In this document: piece after piece, positions 1 through 9,377 of the stretch
Layout of the letters: every line of letters begins with the position of its first letter
How positions within the stretch are numbered: position 1 is the first letter of the stretch
Assembly (NCBI RefSeq): GCF_032598905.1
Contig: NZ_CP122458.1
Location: 7,465,001 to 7,529,000 of the forward strand
Length of the DNA stretch: 64,000 bases
Reading direction: 5' to 3'
Origin: Streptomyces sp. 11x1
Lineage (GTDB): Bacteria; Actinomycetota; Actinomycetes; Streptomycetales; Streptomycetaceae
Notes under the pieces: model-generated
Told to the model about the DNA's origin: nothing
Seen by the model: the letters and a program-made list of their open reading frames with translations, nothing else
Database searches by the model: none
Translations under genes and position numbers: made by a program

Positions 1-565
1 ACAGCATCAGCCCGACCGCCAGCACCCGCCCCAGTCCGGTCGTCGGCGCGTGGTCCCCGTACCCCACGGTCGTCATCGTCGTGAACGACCACCACACCGC
101 GTCGTCCAGCGTGTCGATGTTCCCGCCCGGCGCGTCCCGCTCCACGGACAGCACCGCCAGCGAGCCGAACATCAGCAGCCCGAGGACCGCCCCGCCGACG
201 TACGTCGTGAGCTTTATCTGCGACGCCATCCGCGCCCGCTGCCCGACCAGCAGCAGCGTCGCCACCAGCCGCAGCAGCCGCAGCGGCTGGATGACGGGCA
301 GCACCACGGCCGCCAGGTCCAGCCACCGTGTCCGGACGAACTCCCACCGCCGCTCGGCGAGGAGGAGCCGGATGACGTAGTCGAGCGCGAACGCGCCCCA
401 CACCCCCCACTCGGCGACGTCGCACCACCACCGCACGTCCGCGCTCGCGTCCGGCCGGACGATCGGCACGGCGTACGCGACGGCGAACACCAGGGCCAGA
501 CCGAAGAGCGGACGCTGGGTGTGCTGTTCCCAAAGGAGCTGTGCCGAGACCGATCGCTGCTTCAT
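1..565 (-). CDS. Potassium/ion channel, voltage-gated-like (3' end outside window)
   Basis: Reading from an ATG at 565 on the minus strand gives a protein starting MKQRSVSAQLLWEQ. It has several hydrophobic segments and then a pore region, WWSFTTMTTVGYGDHAPT, whose TVGYGD is the classic K+ selectivity filter (bases about 50-90). An S4-like segment rich in spaced arginines (about residues 80-110) precedes the last outer helix, so a 6-TM voltage-sensor-like organisation is plausible. The gene runs off the left edge, so the last helix and any cytosolic RCK/TrkA domain cannot be seen. It diverges from nothing nearby and lies 73 bp upstream of the end of aceE on the same strand. Confidence 0.85.
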   Translation of the reverse strand, partial: MKQRSVSAQLLWEQHTQRPLFGLALVFAVAYAVPIVRPDASADVRWWCDVAEWGVWGAFALDYVIRLLLAERRWEFVRTRWLDLAAVVLPVIQPLRLLRLVATLLLVGQRARMASQIKLTTYVGGAVLGLLMFGSLAVLSVERDAPGGNIDTLDDAVWWSFTTMTTVGYGDHAPTTGLGRVLAVGLML

Positions 566-637
566 GTCGGCATCGTAGGAAACGTGAAGGGGTGGTGAAC
601 CCACCGGTTCACCACCCCTTGACATCCAGGCCGGATG

Positions 638-3385
638 CTAGGCGTCGCCGCCCGCGGCCCCCGGGTCCGCCGCCGCCACGTCGAGCAGCTGGTAGCGGTC
701 GATGGCCTGCTTCAGCACCGAGCGGTCGACCTTGCCCTCACGCGCCAGCTCGGTCAGCACGGCGACCACGATCGACTGCGCGTCGATGTGGAAGAAGCGC
801 CGGGCCGCACCCCGGGTGTCCGCGAAGCCGAAGCCGTCCGCGCCCAGCGACTGGTACGTGCCCGGCACCCAGCGCGAGATCTGGTCCGGCACCGACCGCA
901 TCCAGTCGGAGACGGCCACGAACGGCCCCTCGGCGCCGCTCAGCTTCCGCGTCACGTACGGGACCTGCTGCTCCTCCTCGGGATGCAGCAGGTTGTGCCG
1001 CTCCACCTCGACCGCCTCGCGCCGCAGCTCGTTCCAGGAGGTCGCCGACCAGACGTCCGCCTTCACGTTCCAGTCGGCGGCGAGGATCGCCTGCGCCTCG
1101 ACGGCCCACGGCACCGCGACACCGGAGGCGATGATCTGCGCGGGGATCGAGCCCGCCTCGCCCGCCCGGTAGCGGTGGATGCCCTTGAGGATGCCCTCGA
1201 CGTCCACGTCCGCCGGCTCGGCCGGGTGCTGGATCGGCTCGTTGTAGACGGTGAGGTAGTAGAAGACGTCCTCGCCCGGCTTGCCGTCCGCGGTCTCGCC
1301 GTACATCCGGCGCAGACCGTCCTTCACGATGTGCGCGATCTCGTACCCGAACGCCGGGTCGTAGGCGACACAGCCCGGGTTGGTGGACGCCAGCAGCTGC
1401 GAGTGCCCGTCCGCGTGCTGCAGACCCTCGCCGGTCAGGGTCGTACGGCCGGCGGTCGCGCCCAGGACGAAACCACGGGCCAGCTGGTCGGACATCTGCC
1501 AGAACTGGTCACCGGTGCGCTGGAAACCGAACATCGAGTAGAAGACGTAGACCGGGATGAGCGGTTCGCCGTGCGTGGCGTACGCCGAACCGGCGGCGAT
1601 CAGCGAGGCAGTGCAGCCCGCCTCCGAGATGCCGTCGTGCAGCATCTGCCCGGTCGGGGACTCCTTGTACGCGAGCAGCAGATCGCGGTCCACAGCCTCG
1701 TACTGCTGGCCCAGCGGGTTGTAGATCTTCGCGCTCGGGAAGAACGAGTCCATACCGAAGGTGCGGTACTCGTCGGGAGCGATCAGTACGAACCGCTTGC
1801 CGATCTCCTTGTCCCGCATGAGGTCCTTCAGCAGTCGGACGAACGCCATGGTGGTGGCGATCGACTGCTGGCCGGAGCCCTTCTTCACACTCGCGTACGT
1901 CTTCTCCTCCGGCAGTGCCAGCGGCTTCGCCCGCACGACGCGCGTCGGGACGTACCCGCCGAGCCCCTTGCGGCGGTCGTGCATGTACTGGATCTCCTCG
2001 GAGTCCCGCCCGGGGTGGTAGTACGGCGGGGCGCCGCTCTCCAGCTCCTTGTCGGAGATCGGCAGGTGCAGCCGGTCGCGGAAGCGCTTGAGGTCGTCGA
2101 CCGTCAGCTTCTTCATCTGGTGCGTGGCGTTGCGGCCCTCGAAGTTCGGGCCCAGGGTCCAGCCCTTGACGGTCTTCGCCAGGATGACCGTAGGCTGGCC
2201 CTTGTGCTCGTACGCCGCCTTGTACGCCGCGTAGATCTTGCGGTGGTCGTGACCGCCGCGCCCAAGGTGCAGGATCTGGTCGTCGGTCATGTTCTCGACC
2301 ATCGCGCGCAGCCGGTGGTCGTCACCGAAGAAGTGGTCGCGGATGTACGCCCCGGTCTCCGTGGCGTACGTCTGGTACTGGCCGTCCGGCGTGGTGTTCA
2401 TCCGGTTGACCAGCACGCCGTCGCGGTCCTGCGCGAGCAGCGGGTCCCAGGAGCGGTCCCAGACCAGCTTGATCACGTTCCAGCCGGCGCCCCGGAAGAC
2501 CGACTCCAGTTCCTGGATGACCTTGCCGTTGCCGCGCACCGGGCCGTCGAGGCGCTGGAGGTTGCAGTTCACGACGAACGTCAGGTTGTCGAGGCCCTCG
2601 CGCGCGGCCAGGGTGAGCTGGCCGAGCGACTCCGGCTCGTCCATCTCGCCGTCGCCGAGGAACGCCCAGACGTGCGACTTGGAGGTGTCCGCGATCCCGC
2701 GCGCCTCCATGTAACGGTTCATCCGCGCCTGGAAGATCGCGCCCAGCGGGCCGAGGCCCATGGACACGGTCGGGAACTCCCAGAAGTCCGGCATCAGGCG
2801 CGGGTGCGGGTAGCTGGACAGGCCGTACGGCGCCTTGGACTTCTCCTGGCGGAACGCGTCGAGCTGCTGGTCGTCGAGCCGGTCCAGCAGATAGGCGCGG
2901 GCGTAGATGCCGGGGGAGGCATGGCCCTGGAAGAAGATCTGGTCGCCGCCGTCGCCCTCGTCCTTGCCGCGGAAGAAGTGGTTGAAGCCCACGTCGTAGA
3001 GGGAGGCGGAGGACGCGAAGGTCGCGATGTGACCACCGACGCCGATCCCGGGCCGCTGAGCGCGCGAGACCATCACGGCGGCGTTCCAGCGGGTCGCGTT
3101 GAGGATCTTCCGCTCGATCTCCTCGTTGCCGGGGAAGAACGGTTCGGCCTTGGTCGGGATGGTGTTGACGTAGTCCGTGCTGCGCATCTCGGGCACGGCC
3201 ACGCGCTTCTCGCGGGCCCGCTCGATGAGCCGGAGCATCAGGTAGCGCGCGCGCTCACGGCCGCGCTCGTCCACGGCGGCGTCGAGCGAGTCGAGCCACT
3301 CCTGGGTCTCCTCGGGATCGAAGTCAGGGACCTGACTCGGAAGGCCGCCAATGATGATCGGATTGCGATCGGATCCGGAAGCCAC
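638..3385 (-). CDS. aceE: Pyruvate dehydrogenase E1 component, homodimeric type
   Basis: Thiamine-diphosphate-dependent decarboxylase of pyruvate (E1p) that feeds acetyl groups to E2 lipoyl domains in the cytosol. The 915-residue length and the start [21 protein letters not shown] match the single-chain E1p of actinobacteria and proteobacteria. The ThDP motif [10 protein letters not shown] is visible (about residue 245), followed by [20 protein letters not shown]. The GTG start at 3385 has AAGGAA six bases upstream. The gene stands alone. The upstream 436 bp holds its leader and a 17-bp direct repeat. A 920-residue antisense reading frame covering the same DNA is a codon-bias shadow. Confidence 0.97.
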   Translation of the reverse strand: MASGSDRNPIIIGGLPSQVPDFDPEETQEWLDSLDAAVDERGRERARYLMLRLIERAREKRVAVPEMRSTDYVNTIPTKAEPFFPGNEEIERKILNATRWNAAVMVSRAQRPGIGVGGHIATFASSASLYDVGFNHFFRGKDEGDGGDQIFFQGHASPGIYARAYLLDRLDDQQLDAFRQEKSKAPYGLSSYPHPRLMPDFWEFPTVSMGLGPLGAIFQARMNRYMEARGIADTSKSHVWAFLGDGEMDEPESLGQLTLAAREGLDNLTFVVNCNLQRLDGPVRGNGKVIQELESVFRGAGWNVIKLVWDRSWDPLLAQDRDGVLVNRMNTTPDGQYQTYATETGAYIRDHFFGDDHRLRAMVENMTDDQILHLGRGGHDHRKIYAAYKAAYEHKGQPTVILAKTVKGWTLGPNFEGRNATHQMKKLTVDDLKRFRDRLHLPISDKELESGAPPYYHPGRDSEEIQYMHDRRKGLGGYVPTRVVRAKPLALPEEKTYASVKKGSGQQSIATTMAFVRLLKDLMRDKEIGKRFVLIAPDEYRTFGMDSFFPSAKIYNPLGQQYEAVDRDLLLAYKESPTGQMLHDGISEAGCTASLIAAGSAYATHGEPLIPVYVFYSMFGFQRTGDQFWQMSDQLARGFVLGATAGRTTLTGEGLQHADGHSQLLASTNPGCVAYDPAFGYEIAHIVKDGLRRMYGETADGKPGEDVFYYLTVYNEPIQHPAEPADVDVEGILKGIHRYRAGEAGSIPAQIIASGVAVPWAVEAQAILAADWNVKADVWSATSWNELRREAVEVERHNLLHPEEEQQVPYVTRKLSGAEGPFVAVSDWMRSVPDQISRWVPGTYQSLGADGFGFADTRGAARRFFHIDAQSIVVAVLTELAREGKVDRSVLKQAIDRYQLLDVAAADPGAAGGDA

Positions 3386-3821
3386 GCTGTTCCTTAGCTG
3401 TCAGAGGGCCGCTCTTCAATGGTTCTTCTGGGGGTTCCACAGGGGTTCTTCTGGGGGTTCTCTAGGTGCCTGCACCGCCCCCCATCGTGTACCTCGGGAA
3501 CGCAAACGTCATCTCTACCGAGAGGTAACCAGGGCGGTCACCGGCTCGACAAAGGTAGTAAAGGTATTCGATGCTCGTACCCCCGGATGGTTGCTGAATG
3601 CGCAAAAAGGGCAGAACGGTGTGGCGTGCGTCACGTGAAGCTGTGAATCCGCGTAGAGAGTTGCGGTGACACGGCCCGGATCGTCACCGTTTCGGCGGTC
3701 TCCAAGGCTGGGTACTTGCGCGATCCGCCCCGCCCGTGTGGACTACGGCCAATGCTTCGCGCACGCGCGTGGCTGATTCCCCAGGGGGCGACCCCACCCG
3801 AACATGATCAGGAGGCAACCC
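3386..3821. other. Intergenic region between divergent aceE and DUF3052 gene, with a 17-bp direct repeat
   Basis: No convincing gene. Close to the aceE start is a direct repeat of GGTTCTTCTGGGGGTTC at 3421-3437 and 3444-3460 (period 23 bp). About 75 bp further on is an interrupted dyad, GAGGTAACC with GGTCACC, near 3518-3542. The region must carry promoters in both directions, but I do not see a clear -10/-35 that can be assigned with confidence. Confidence 0.5.
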
Positions 3822-4262
3822 GTGAGCGCGACCGCGGACCACGCGGAGGAGCGGACGAACCCTGCCGCGAGGCTGGGGTTCCAGCCCGAGCAGGTGGTCC
3901 AGGAGATCGGCTACGACGACGATGTCGACCAGGAGCTCCGCGAGTCCATCGAGGAAGTCGTAGGCAGTGAGCTCGTCGACGAGGACTACGACGACGTGGC
4001 CGATGCCGTCGTGCTGTGGTTCCGAGACGACGACGGCGACCTGACGGATGTGCTGGTGGACGCCACCACGTACATCGAGGAAGGTGGCTCGATCCTGCTG
4101 CTGACGCCCAAGACCGGGCGGGACGGCTATGTGGAGCCCAGCGACATTTCGGAGGCCGCGACGACTGCGGGGTTGTCCGCGTCGAAGAGTGTCAGCGTGG
4201 GCAAGGACTGGAGTGGCAGTCGGCTGGTCACGCCGAAGGCGGCGAAGTCCGGCAAGAGGTAA
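3822..4262 (+). CDS. DUF3052 domain-containing protein
   Basis: A 146-residue acidic cytosolic protein of the actinobacterial DUF3052 family; function unknown. The core is recognised from LGFQPEQVVQEIGYDDDVD near the N-terminus and the AVVLWFRDDDGDLTDVLVD segment in the middle, with a Lys/Ser-rich tail. The GTG at 3822 is preferred over the in-frame ATG at 3804 because AGGAGG sits six bases before it (3810-3815). It is divergent from aceE and co-directional with the peroxiredoxin 200 bp downstream, from which it is separated by a dispersed repeat. Confidence 0.9.
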   Translation: MSATADHAEERTNPAARLGFQPEQVVQEIGYDDDVDQELRESIEEVVGSELVDEDYDDVADAVVLWFRDDDGDLTDVLVDATTYIEEGGSILLLTPKTGRDGYVEPSDISEAATTAGLSASKSVSVGKDWSGSRLVTPKAAKSGKR

Positions 4263-4342
4263 ACGCTGCCGCTTCGGCTCGGCAGGTTCGCCTGAGAGCT
4301 CGGGACGAGCTGCTCGACGGCGGCCGCGTTCGTCGTGGGTTG

Positions 4343-4409
4343 TCGCGCAGTTCCCCGCGCCCCTGGAGGCGGGCCCCTTCGGGGCCACCCCTCCAGGGGC
4401 GCGTCGTTT
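4343..4409 (+). repeat. Dispersed GC-rich palindromic element, copy 1
   Basis: Contains the core GCGCAGTTCCCCGCGCCCCT (4345-4364) followed by an inverted repeat GCGCCCCTGGAGG ... CCTCCAGGGGCGC able to form a hairpin. The same core recurs at 8484, 27261, 36200, 53385 and 63253. Here it lies between the DUF3052 gene and the peroxiredoxin gene, where it could also act as a terminator. Confidence 0.75.
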
Positions 4410-4462
4410 CCCGTGCGTAGGCTGGGTCACTCGAACAGTCCATGAAGGGACTCAGGTAGATC

Positions 4463-4921
4463 ATGGCGATCCAGGTCGGTGACAAGGCCCCCGACTTCGA
4501 GCTCAAGGACAATCACGGTGCCACCGTGCGGCTCTCGGACTTCCGGGGCGAGAAGAACGTGGTGGTGCTCTTCTACCCCTTCGCGTTCACCGGGGTGTGC
4601 ACGGGCGAGCTGTGCGAGCTGCGGGACAACCTGCCGAAGTTCGTCAACGACGACGTGCAGCTGCTGGCCGTGTCGAACGACTCCATCCACACTCTGCGGG
4701 TCTTCGCCGAGCAGGAGAGCCTGGAGTACCCGCTGCTGTCGGACTTCTGGCCGCACGGCGAGGTCTCCCGGGCGTACGGCGTCTTCGACGCGGACAAGGG
4801 CTGCGCGGTGCGCGGCACGTTCATCGTCGACAAGGAGGGCCTCGTCCGCTGGTCGGTCGTCAACGCCCTGCCGGACGCCCGCGACCTGAACGAGTACCTC
4901 GCGGCCCTCGACACCCTGTGA
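4463..4921 (+). CDS. AhpE-like peroxiredoxin
   Basis: Thiol peroxidase of the thioredoxin fold that reduces peroxides and peroxynitrite in the cytosol. The 152 residues and the motif [17 protein letters not shown] (about residues 36-53) match the AhpE subgroup. The first Cys of VCTGELC is the peroxidatic one and the second is five residues later. Another Cys in KGCAVRGTF near residue 112 is not part of a typical resolving motif. ATG at 4463 follows CTCAGGTAG. The neighbour downstream is the Ter stress locus, in keeping with an oxidative-stress setting. Confidence 0.93.
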   Translation: MAIQVGDKAPDFELKDNHGATVRLSDFRGEKNVVVLFYPFAFTGVCTGELCELRDNLPKFVNDDVQLLAVSNDSIHTLRVFAEQESLEYPLLSDFWPHGEVSRAYGVFDADKGCAVRGTFIVDKEGLVRWSVVNALPDARDLNEYLAALDTL

Positions 4922-4950
4922 TTCTTCGGTTCCACACCCTGCGGGGAACG

Positions 4951-4977
4951 GGAACCCGTCACTAGGATCGACACGTT
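4951..4977 (+). promoter_or_regulatory. Candidate sigmaR-type (ECF) promoter for terD
   Basis: GGAAC at 4951-4955 and GTT at 4975-4977, separated by 19 bases, fit the form GGAAY-N18/19-GTT described for the thiol-stress sigma factor sigmaR of Streptomyces. The GTG start of terD is 59 bases downstream, a reasonable leader length. This is a pattern match only. Confidence 0.4.
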
Positions 4978-5035
4978 GATCCGACACCAATGCAACGCAG
5001 GGGCTCCCCGCCCCTGAAACCAAACGGAGGACTTC

Positions 5036-5611
5036 GTGGGAGTCAGCCTCAGCAAGGGCGGCAACGTATCGCTGACCAAGGAGGCGCCGGGCCTGACCGC
5101 GGTCATCATCGGGCTGGGGTGGGACATCCGCACCACGACCGGCACCGACTTCGACCTGGACGCCAGTGCCCTGCTGCTGGACGCGTCGGGCAAGGTCAGC
5201 AGCGACGCCAACTTCATCTTCTTCAACAACCTGAAGAGCCCGGACGGCTCGGTCGAGCACACCGGCGACAACCTCACCGGTGAGGGCGAGGGCGACGACG
5301 AGCAGATCAAGGTCAACCTCGCGACCGTCCCGGCCGAGATCGAGAAGATCGTCTTCCCGGTCTCGATCTACGACGCCGAGAACCGTCAGCAGTCCTTCGG
5401 TCAGGTCCGCAACGCCTTCATCCGCGTGGTGAACCAGGCGGGCGAGGCGGAGATCGCCCGCTACGACCTCTCCGAGGACGCCTCCACCGAGACCGCCATG
5501 GTCTTCGGTGAGCTCTACCGGCACGGCGCCGAGTGGAAGTTCCGCGCCATCGGCCAGGGCTACGCCTCGGGCCTGCGCGGTATCGCCCAGGACTTCGGTG
5601 TGAACGTCTGA
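5036..5611 (+). CDS. terD: TerD family stress protein, copy 1
   Basis: A 191-residue canonical TerD-domain protein; the family binds Ca2+ and is linked to tellurite, phage and envelope stress. Seen here are the start [19 protein letters not shown], the acidic Ca2+ site DFDLDASA (about residue 40), the second acidic loop [13 protein letters not shown] (about residues 76-88) and the C-terminal [25 protein letters not shown] at 5036 has GGAGG eight bases upstream. It is followed by a second terD after two strong hairpins. The two genes share long stretches of identical DNA. Confidence 0.96.
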   Translation: MGVSLSKGGNVSLTKEAPGLTAVIIGLGWDIRTTTGTDFDLDASALLLDASGKVSSDANFIFFNNLKSPDGSVEHTGDNLTGEGEGDDEQIKVNLATVPAEIEKIVFPVSIYDAENRQQSFGQVRNAFIRVVNQAGEAEIARYDLSEDASTETAMVFGELYRHGAEWKFRAIGQGYASGLRGIAQDFGVNV

Positions 5612-5650
5612 GTCACGGGGGAAGACCCCCGTGCGCCACAGACTCACCGC

Positions 5651-5748
5651 GTCCGGCGCCGCTGTCGACACCGACCGCGGCGCCGGACGCGCTCGTACGC
5701 GGGCCCGGGTGGGCCCGCGTACGGAACAACTGAACAGTTGAGCAACTG
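5651..5748 (+). terminator. Two strong hairpins and a small palindrome between the terD copies
   Basis: Hairpin A: 12-bp stem GTCCGGCGCCGC (5651-5662) with GCGGCGCCGGAC (5677-5688). Hairpin B: 13-bp perfect stem CGTACGCGGGCCC (5694-5706) with GGGCCCGCGTACG (5711-5723), four-base loop. Then a small palindrome, CAGTTG-AG-CAACTG, at 5735-5748 just before the second terD. There is no U tract. These may terminate, attenuate or stabilise the mRNA between the two genes. Confidence 0.65.
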
Positions 5749-5777
5749 CAGCTCGAAAATCGGGGAGGACCAGCACC

Positions 5778-6353
5778 ATGGGCGTCACACTCGCCAAGGG
5801 AGGCAATGTCTCCCTCTCCAAGGCCGCGCCGAACCTCACACAAGTGTTGGTCGGGCTCGGCTGGGACGTCCGGACCACCACCGGAGCCCCCTTCGACCTC
5901 GACGCCAGCGCGCTGCTGTGCCAGGGCGGCCGGGTGCTGGGGGACGAGTGGTTCGTCTTCTACAACAACCTCAAGAGCCCGGACGGCTCGGTCGAGCACA
6001 CCGGCGACAACCTCACCGGCGAGGGGGACGGCGACGACGAGTCGCTGATCATCGACCTCTCCCGGGTGCCGGCCGCCGTCGACAAGATCGTCTTTCCGGT
6101 CTCCATTCATGACGCCGAGAACCGCGGCCAGGCCTTCGGGCAGGTCAGCAACGCCTTCATCCGTGTGGTCAACCAGGCCGACGGCCAGGAACTCGCCCGC
6201 TACGACCTCTCCGAGGACGCCTCCACCGAGACCGCGATGATCTTCGGTGAGGTCTACCGCTATGGCGGCGAGTGGAAGTTCCGCGCGGTGGGACAGGGGT
6301 ACGCGTCCGGCCTGCGGGGCATCGCCCTCGACTTCGGGGTGAACGTCTCGTAG
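5778..6353 (+). CDS. terD: TerD family stress protein, copy 2
   Basis: A 191-residue paralogue of the preceding gene, with the same acidic Ca2+-site layout (PFDLDASA near residue 40 and [13 protein letters not shown] near 76-88) and the same C-terminal block ending in DFGVNVS. ATG at 5778 follows GGGGAGGACC. Divergence from copy 1 is concentrated in residues 20-60 and 100-120, while the loop and tail regions are almost identical at DNA level. Probably the product of a local duplication. Its position directly before the DUF475 gene suggests co-expression. Confidence 0.96.
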   Translation: MGVTLAKGGNVSLSKAAPNLTQVLVGLGWDVRTTTGAPFDLDASALLCQGGRVLGDEWFVFYNNLKSPDGSVEHTGDNLTGEGDGDDESLIIDLSRVPAAVDKIVFPVSIHDAENRGQAFGQVSNAFIRVVNQADGQELARYDLSEDASTETAMIFGEVYRYGGEWKFRAVGQGYASGLRGIALDFGVNVS

Positions 6354-6478
6354 CGCTATATGCGCAAAAGCCGGGGCCGTGTGGGGTGCGAGGGGTGCCC
6401 GACTAGACTTCGGGTTCAAAGTTTCGCAAAGCCGCGCGCGGCGCGGGGGAACCCCGTACACACACGATTGGGTAGCCA

Positions 6479-7624
6479 GTGGTTCTGAAAACCTTCGGCT
6501 GGTCGTTCGCGGTCACCGCGCTCGGCTTGGTAGCAGCTGTTCTCTATGACGGATGGACGGCGCTCGGGCTCGTCGCGATCCTGTGCATCCTGGAGATCTC
6601 GCTGTCGTTCGACAACGCGGTGGTCAACGCCGGGATCCTGAAGAAGATGAATGCCTTCTGGCAGAAGATCTTCCTCACCATCGGCATCCTGATCGCCGTC
6701 TTCGGCATGCGGCTGGTCTTCCCCGTCGTGATCGTCGCCGTCAGCGCCAAACTGGGGCCGATCGAGGCCGTCGACCTGGCGCTGACCGACAAGGACCAGT
6801 ACCAGCAGCTGGTGACCGACGCCCACCCGTCGATCGCGGCCTTCGGCGGCATGTTCCTGCTGATGATCTTCCTCGACTTCATCTTCGAGGAGCGGGAGTA
6901 CCAGTGGCTCGCCTGGCTGGAGCGCCCGCTGTCCAAGCTCGGCAAGATCGACATGCTGTCGGCCTGCATCGCCATGATCGTCCTGCTGATCACGTCGATG
7001 ACCTTCGCGACCAACGCCCACCAGCACGGCGGCGCCCATGTCGACAAGGCACAGACGGTCCTGATCTCCGGCCTCGCGGGCCTCATCACCTACCTCGTCG
7101 TCGGCGGACTCTCGGGCTACTTCGAGAACAAGCTGGAGGAGGACGAGGAGCGCGAGCACGAGGAGGAGGAAGCGGCCGCCCGCAGCGGCAAGCCACGTTC
7201 GGCCGTCGCCCTCGCGGGCAAGGCCGCGTTCTTCCTCTTCCTCTACCTGGAGGTCCTGGACGCGTCCTTCTCCTTCGACGGCGTCATCGGCGCCTTCGCC
7301 ATCACCAACGACATCGTCCTGATGGCACTGGGCCTCGGTGTCGGCGCGATGTACGTCCGGTCGCTGACCGTGTACCTGGTCCGCCAGGGCACCCTCGACG
7401 ACTACGTGTACCTGGAGCACGGCGCGCACTACGCGATCGGCGCCCTCGCCGCGATCCTCCTCATCACCATCCAGTACGAGATCAACGAGATCATCACCGG
7501 TCTCATCGGTGTCCTCCTGATCGGCTGGTCCTTCTGGTCCTCCGTCCGCCGCAACAAGGCGCTGGTGGCCGAAGAGGGAAAAGCTGACGCCGCCGACAAG
7601 GCGGAGGTCTCCTCCGGGGTGTGA
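6479..7624 (+). CDS. DUF475 / TerC-like integral membrane protein
   Basis: A 381-residue polytopic protein with about nine hydrophobic segments, related to TerC. The membrane-embedded acidic motifs ISLSFDNAVVNAG (about residue 40) and ASFSFDGVIGAFA (about residue 262) are the paired S-F-D-N/D-G motifs of this family, which suggest metal-ion binding or transport. A highly charged cytosolic loop (EEDEEREHEEEEAA, about residues 220-235) lies between halves. GTG start at 6479. It sits between terD copies and the TerA-like gene, as membrane partners do in Ter systems, and is followed by a strong terminator. Confidence 0.93.
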   Translation: MVLKTFGWSFAVTALGLVAAVLYDGWTALGLVAILCILEISLSFDNAVVNAGILKKMNAFWQKIFLTIGILIAVFGMRLVFPVVIVAVSAKLGPIEAVDLALTDKDQYQQLVTDAHPSIAAFGGMFLLMIFLDFIFEEREYQWLAWLERPLSKLGKIDMLSACIAMIVLLITSMTFATNAHQHGGAHVDKAQTVLISGLAGLITYLVVGGLSGYFENKLEEDEEREHEEEEAAARSGKPRSAVALAGKAAFFLFLYLEVLDASFSFDGVIGAFAITNDIVLMALGLGVGAMYVRSLTVYLVRQGTLDDYVYLEHGAHYAIGALAAILLITIQYEINEIITGLIGVLLIGWSFWSSVRRNKALVAEEGKADAADKAEVSSGV

Positions 7625-7654
7625 TCACCCGTGTGGTGAGGGCAGGCTCTGAGC

Positions 7655-7692
7655 GGGGCGGCCGACGAGGATGCGTCCTCGTCGGCCGCCCC
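7655..7692 (+). terminator. Strong intergenic hairpin after DUF475 gene
   Basis: Perfect 17-bp stem, GGGGCGGCCGACGAGGA (7655-7671) with its complement at 7676-7692, and a TGCG loop. It starts 31 bases after the DUF475 stop codon and ends 42 bases before the next start. No U tract, as usual in Streptomyces. Confidence 0.8.
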
Positions 7693-7733
7693 GTCGGTGG
7701 TTGACGCGACGACACGGCAGGTGTGGGGCGGGC

Positions 7734-8471
7734 ATGAGTTTTCTGGACAACCTGTGGCGCGGGCGGGCCTCGGAGTTCGACGCGGGCAACGCGGCGACCA
7801 ACGCGATCGAGCTGACCAAGCGGCACCAGAAGGTGTCCCTCTCCAAGCAGAACGCGGCCGCCGGCCATCTGCGGGTCAACCTGTCCTGGCGGATGCGGAC
7901 CTCCGACATCGGCGCGCCCAAGCGGCAGAGCGTGCTGCGGCACCCCTTCAAGGCGCTCAAGCCGGAGGAGGTGCAGGCGCACAGCCAGAGCATGGTGAAC
8001 GTCGACCTGGACCTCGGCTGCCTCTACGAACTGGCCGACGGGACCAAGGGGGTCGTCCAGCCGCTGGGCGGCTTCCTCGGCGACATCAACGAGGCGCCGT
8101 ACATGCGGCTGAGCGGGGACGACCGGTTCGGCTCCGGGTCCGGCGAGACGATGTACATCAACCTGGACCACCGGGACCAGTTCAAGCGGATGCTGGTCTT
8201 CGTCTACATCTACGACCAGACGCCGGCCTTCGACCGTACGCACGCGATCGTGACGCTGTACCCGAGCAACGGGCCGCGGATCGAGATAGGCCTGGACGAG
8301 CGGCATCCGCAGGCCCGGTCCTGTGCGGTGGTGATGATCGAGAACGTCAAGGGCGAGATCACCGTCCGCCGGGAGGTGAAGTTCGTCTACGGCTTCCAGG
8401 CCGAGCTCGACCGGTTGTACGGGTGGGGGCTGCAGTGGGGGCGGGGCTACAAGACCAAGGCGGAGCGCTGA
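7734..8471 (+). CDS. TerA-like / TerD-superfamily tellurium resistance protein
   Basis: A 245-residue protein. The N-terminal half carries KVSLSKQNAAAGHLRVNLSW and later VDLDLGCLYELADG and SGDDRFGSGSGETMYINL, a diverged TerD-like acidic Ca2+ site. The second half ends in a conserved FVYGFQAELDRLYGWGLQWG. This layout fits TerA-type proteins. The ATG at 7734 is chosen because upstream residues in the same frame are an arginine-rich shadow. It is the last plus-strand gene before a third TerD gene on the opposite strand. Confidence 0.85.
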   Translation: MSFLDNLWRGRASEFDAGNAATNAIELTKRHQKVSLSKQNAAAGHLRVNLSWRMRTSDIGAPKRQSVLRHPFKALKPEEVQAHSQSMVNVDLDLGCLYELADGTKGVVQPLGGFLGDINEAPYMRLSGDDRFGSGSGETMYINLDHRDQFKRMLVFVYIYDQTPAFDRTHAIVTLYPSNGPRIEIGLDERHPQARSCAVVMIENVKGEITVRREVKFVYGFQAELDRLYGWGLQWGRGYKTKAER

Positions 8472-8483
8472 CACGGGCCCTGA

Positions 8484-8525
8484 GCGGTTCCCCGCGCCCC
8501 TTGCGGGCGCTGACGCGCCCCCTGG
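8484..8525 (+). repeat. Dispersed GC-rich palindromic element, diverged copy
   Basis: GGTTCCCCGCGCCCC followed by TTGCGGGCGC and GCGCCCCC lies exactly between the stop codons of the convergent TerA-like and TerD3 genes. It keeps the TTCCCCGCGCCCC core but has lost the GCGCA start. It may act as a bidirectional terminator. Confidence 0.6.
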
Positions 8526-8531
8526 GGCCCC

Positions 8532-9377
8532 TCAGCGGCCGATGAACTGCGGGCCCTGCGGGGGGAGCCGGAAGTTCGGGTCCGGGGCCGCCGCCGTGGG
8601 CTGCGGGTAGCCGTAGGCAGGGCCGTTGGTGGTGGCGGGGGTCGGCTGCGGGTGGGGGTAGCCGTAGCTCGACTGCTGGGTCGGGGCCGCCGGGGGGTAG
8701 CCGTACGCGGGCTGGGACGGAACGCCCGTCGGGGGCTGCTCAGGGGGCAGCGGGGCCGAGATCTCCGGGGCCGGGGTCTGGGTCGTGGCGGCCTCGTCGG
8801 CCGTCGCGGCCGCCGCCTCCGACTCGTCGACCGAGATGCCGAAGTCCATGGCGAGGCCCTGGAGGCCGTTGGTGTAGCCCTCGCCCAGGGCGCGGAACTT
8901 CCAGCCGCCGCCCCGGCGGTAGAGCTCGCCGCAGATCAGGGCGGTCTCGTCGCCGGTCTCCGGCTTGATGTCGAAATACGCCAGAGGTTCGGCGTCCGCG
9001 ACGGTGGCGTCGTACAGCAGAATGCGCAGGGACCGTACGCGGCCGAAGGCGACGGGTTGCCCGGAGGCGTCGTCGGCGGAGGCCACGAGGAGAATCTGGC
9101 CGACGGCGGACTCGACACCGGCCAGATCGGTCTGGATGGTGTCGGTGAGGCCCTCGGCCACACGCTTTTTGCCGAGTCGCCACACCTTGCCCGAGGGGTG
9201 GCGTGGTTGGTTGTAGAAGACGAAGTCCTCGTCGGACCGTACGCGGCCGTCGGGGCCGAGGAGCAGCGCCGAGGCGTCGACGTCCGGGGCGTCCTGCCCC
9301 GGCGCCCAGCGCAGCACGGCGCGGACCGCCGTGGCTTCTACGGGGACGTTCGACCCCTTCAGCATCGCGTGCGTCAT
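8532..9377 (-). CDS. TerD family protein with proline/tyrosine-rich C-terminal tail
   Basis: 281 residues. Residues 1-180 are a TerD domain ([18 protein letters not shown] for the acidic site, then [20 protein letters not shown] and [11 protein letters not shown]). Compared with the two canonical copies, the [13 protein letters not shown] loop is replaced by [13 protein letters not shown], so one Ca2+ site is altered. Residues 190-281 are low complexity and repeat (A/S)YGYP four times, ending [14 protein letters not shown]. Such tails are found on TerD-family proteins fused to disordered regions. It is convergent with the TerA-like gene and divergent from the biosynthetic module. Confidence 0.9.
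   Translation of the reverse strand: MTHAMLKGSNVPVEATAVRAVLRWAPGQDAPDVDASALLLGPDGRVRSDEDFVFYNQPRHPSGKVWRLGKKRVAEGLTDTIQTDLAGVESAVGQILLVASADDASGQPVAFGRVRSLRILLYDATVADAEPLAYFDIKPETGDETALICGELYRRGGGWKFRALGEGYTNGLQGLAMDFGISVDESEAAAATADEAATTQTPAPEISAPLPPEQPPTGVPSQPAYGYPPAAPTQQSSYGYPHPQPTPATTNGPAYGYPQPTAAAPDPNFRLPPQGPQFIGR

Noticed and set aside
635..3397. A 920-residue open frame on the plus strand opposite aceE
   Set aside because: It is an antisense mirror of a highly expressed high-GC gene; its residues are Arg/Val/Asp/Leu-rich without any domain, and aceE on the other strand is certain.
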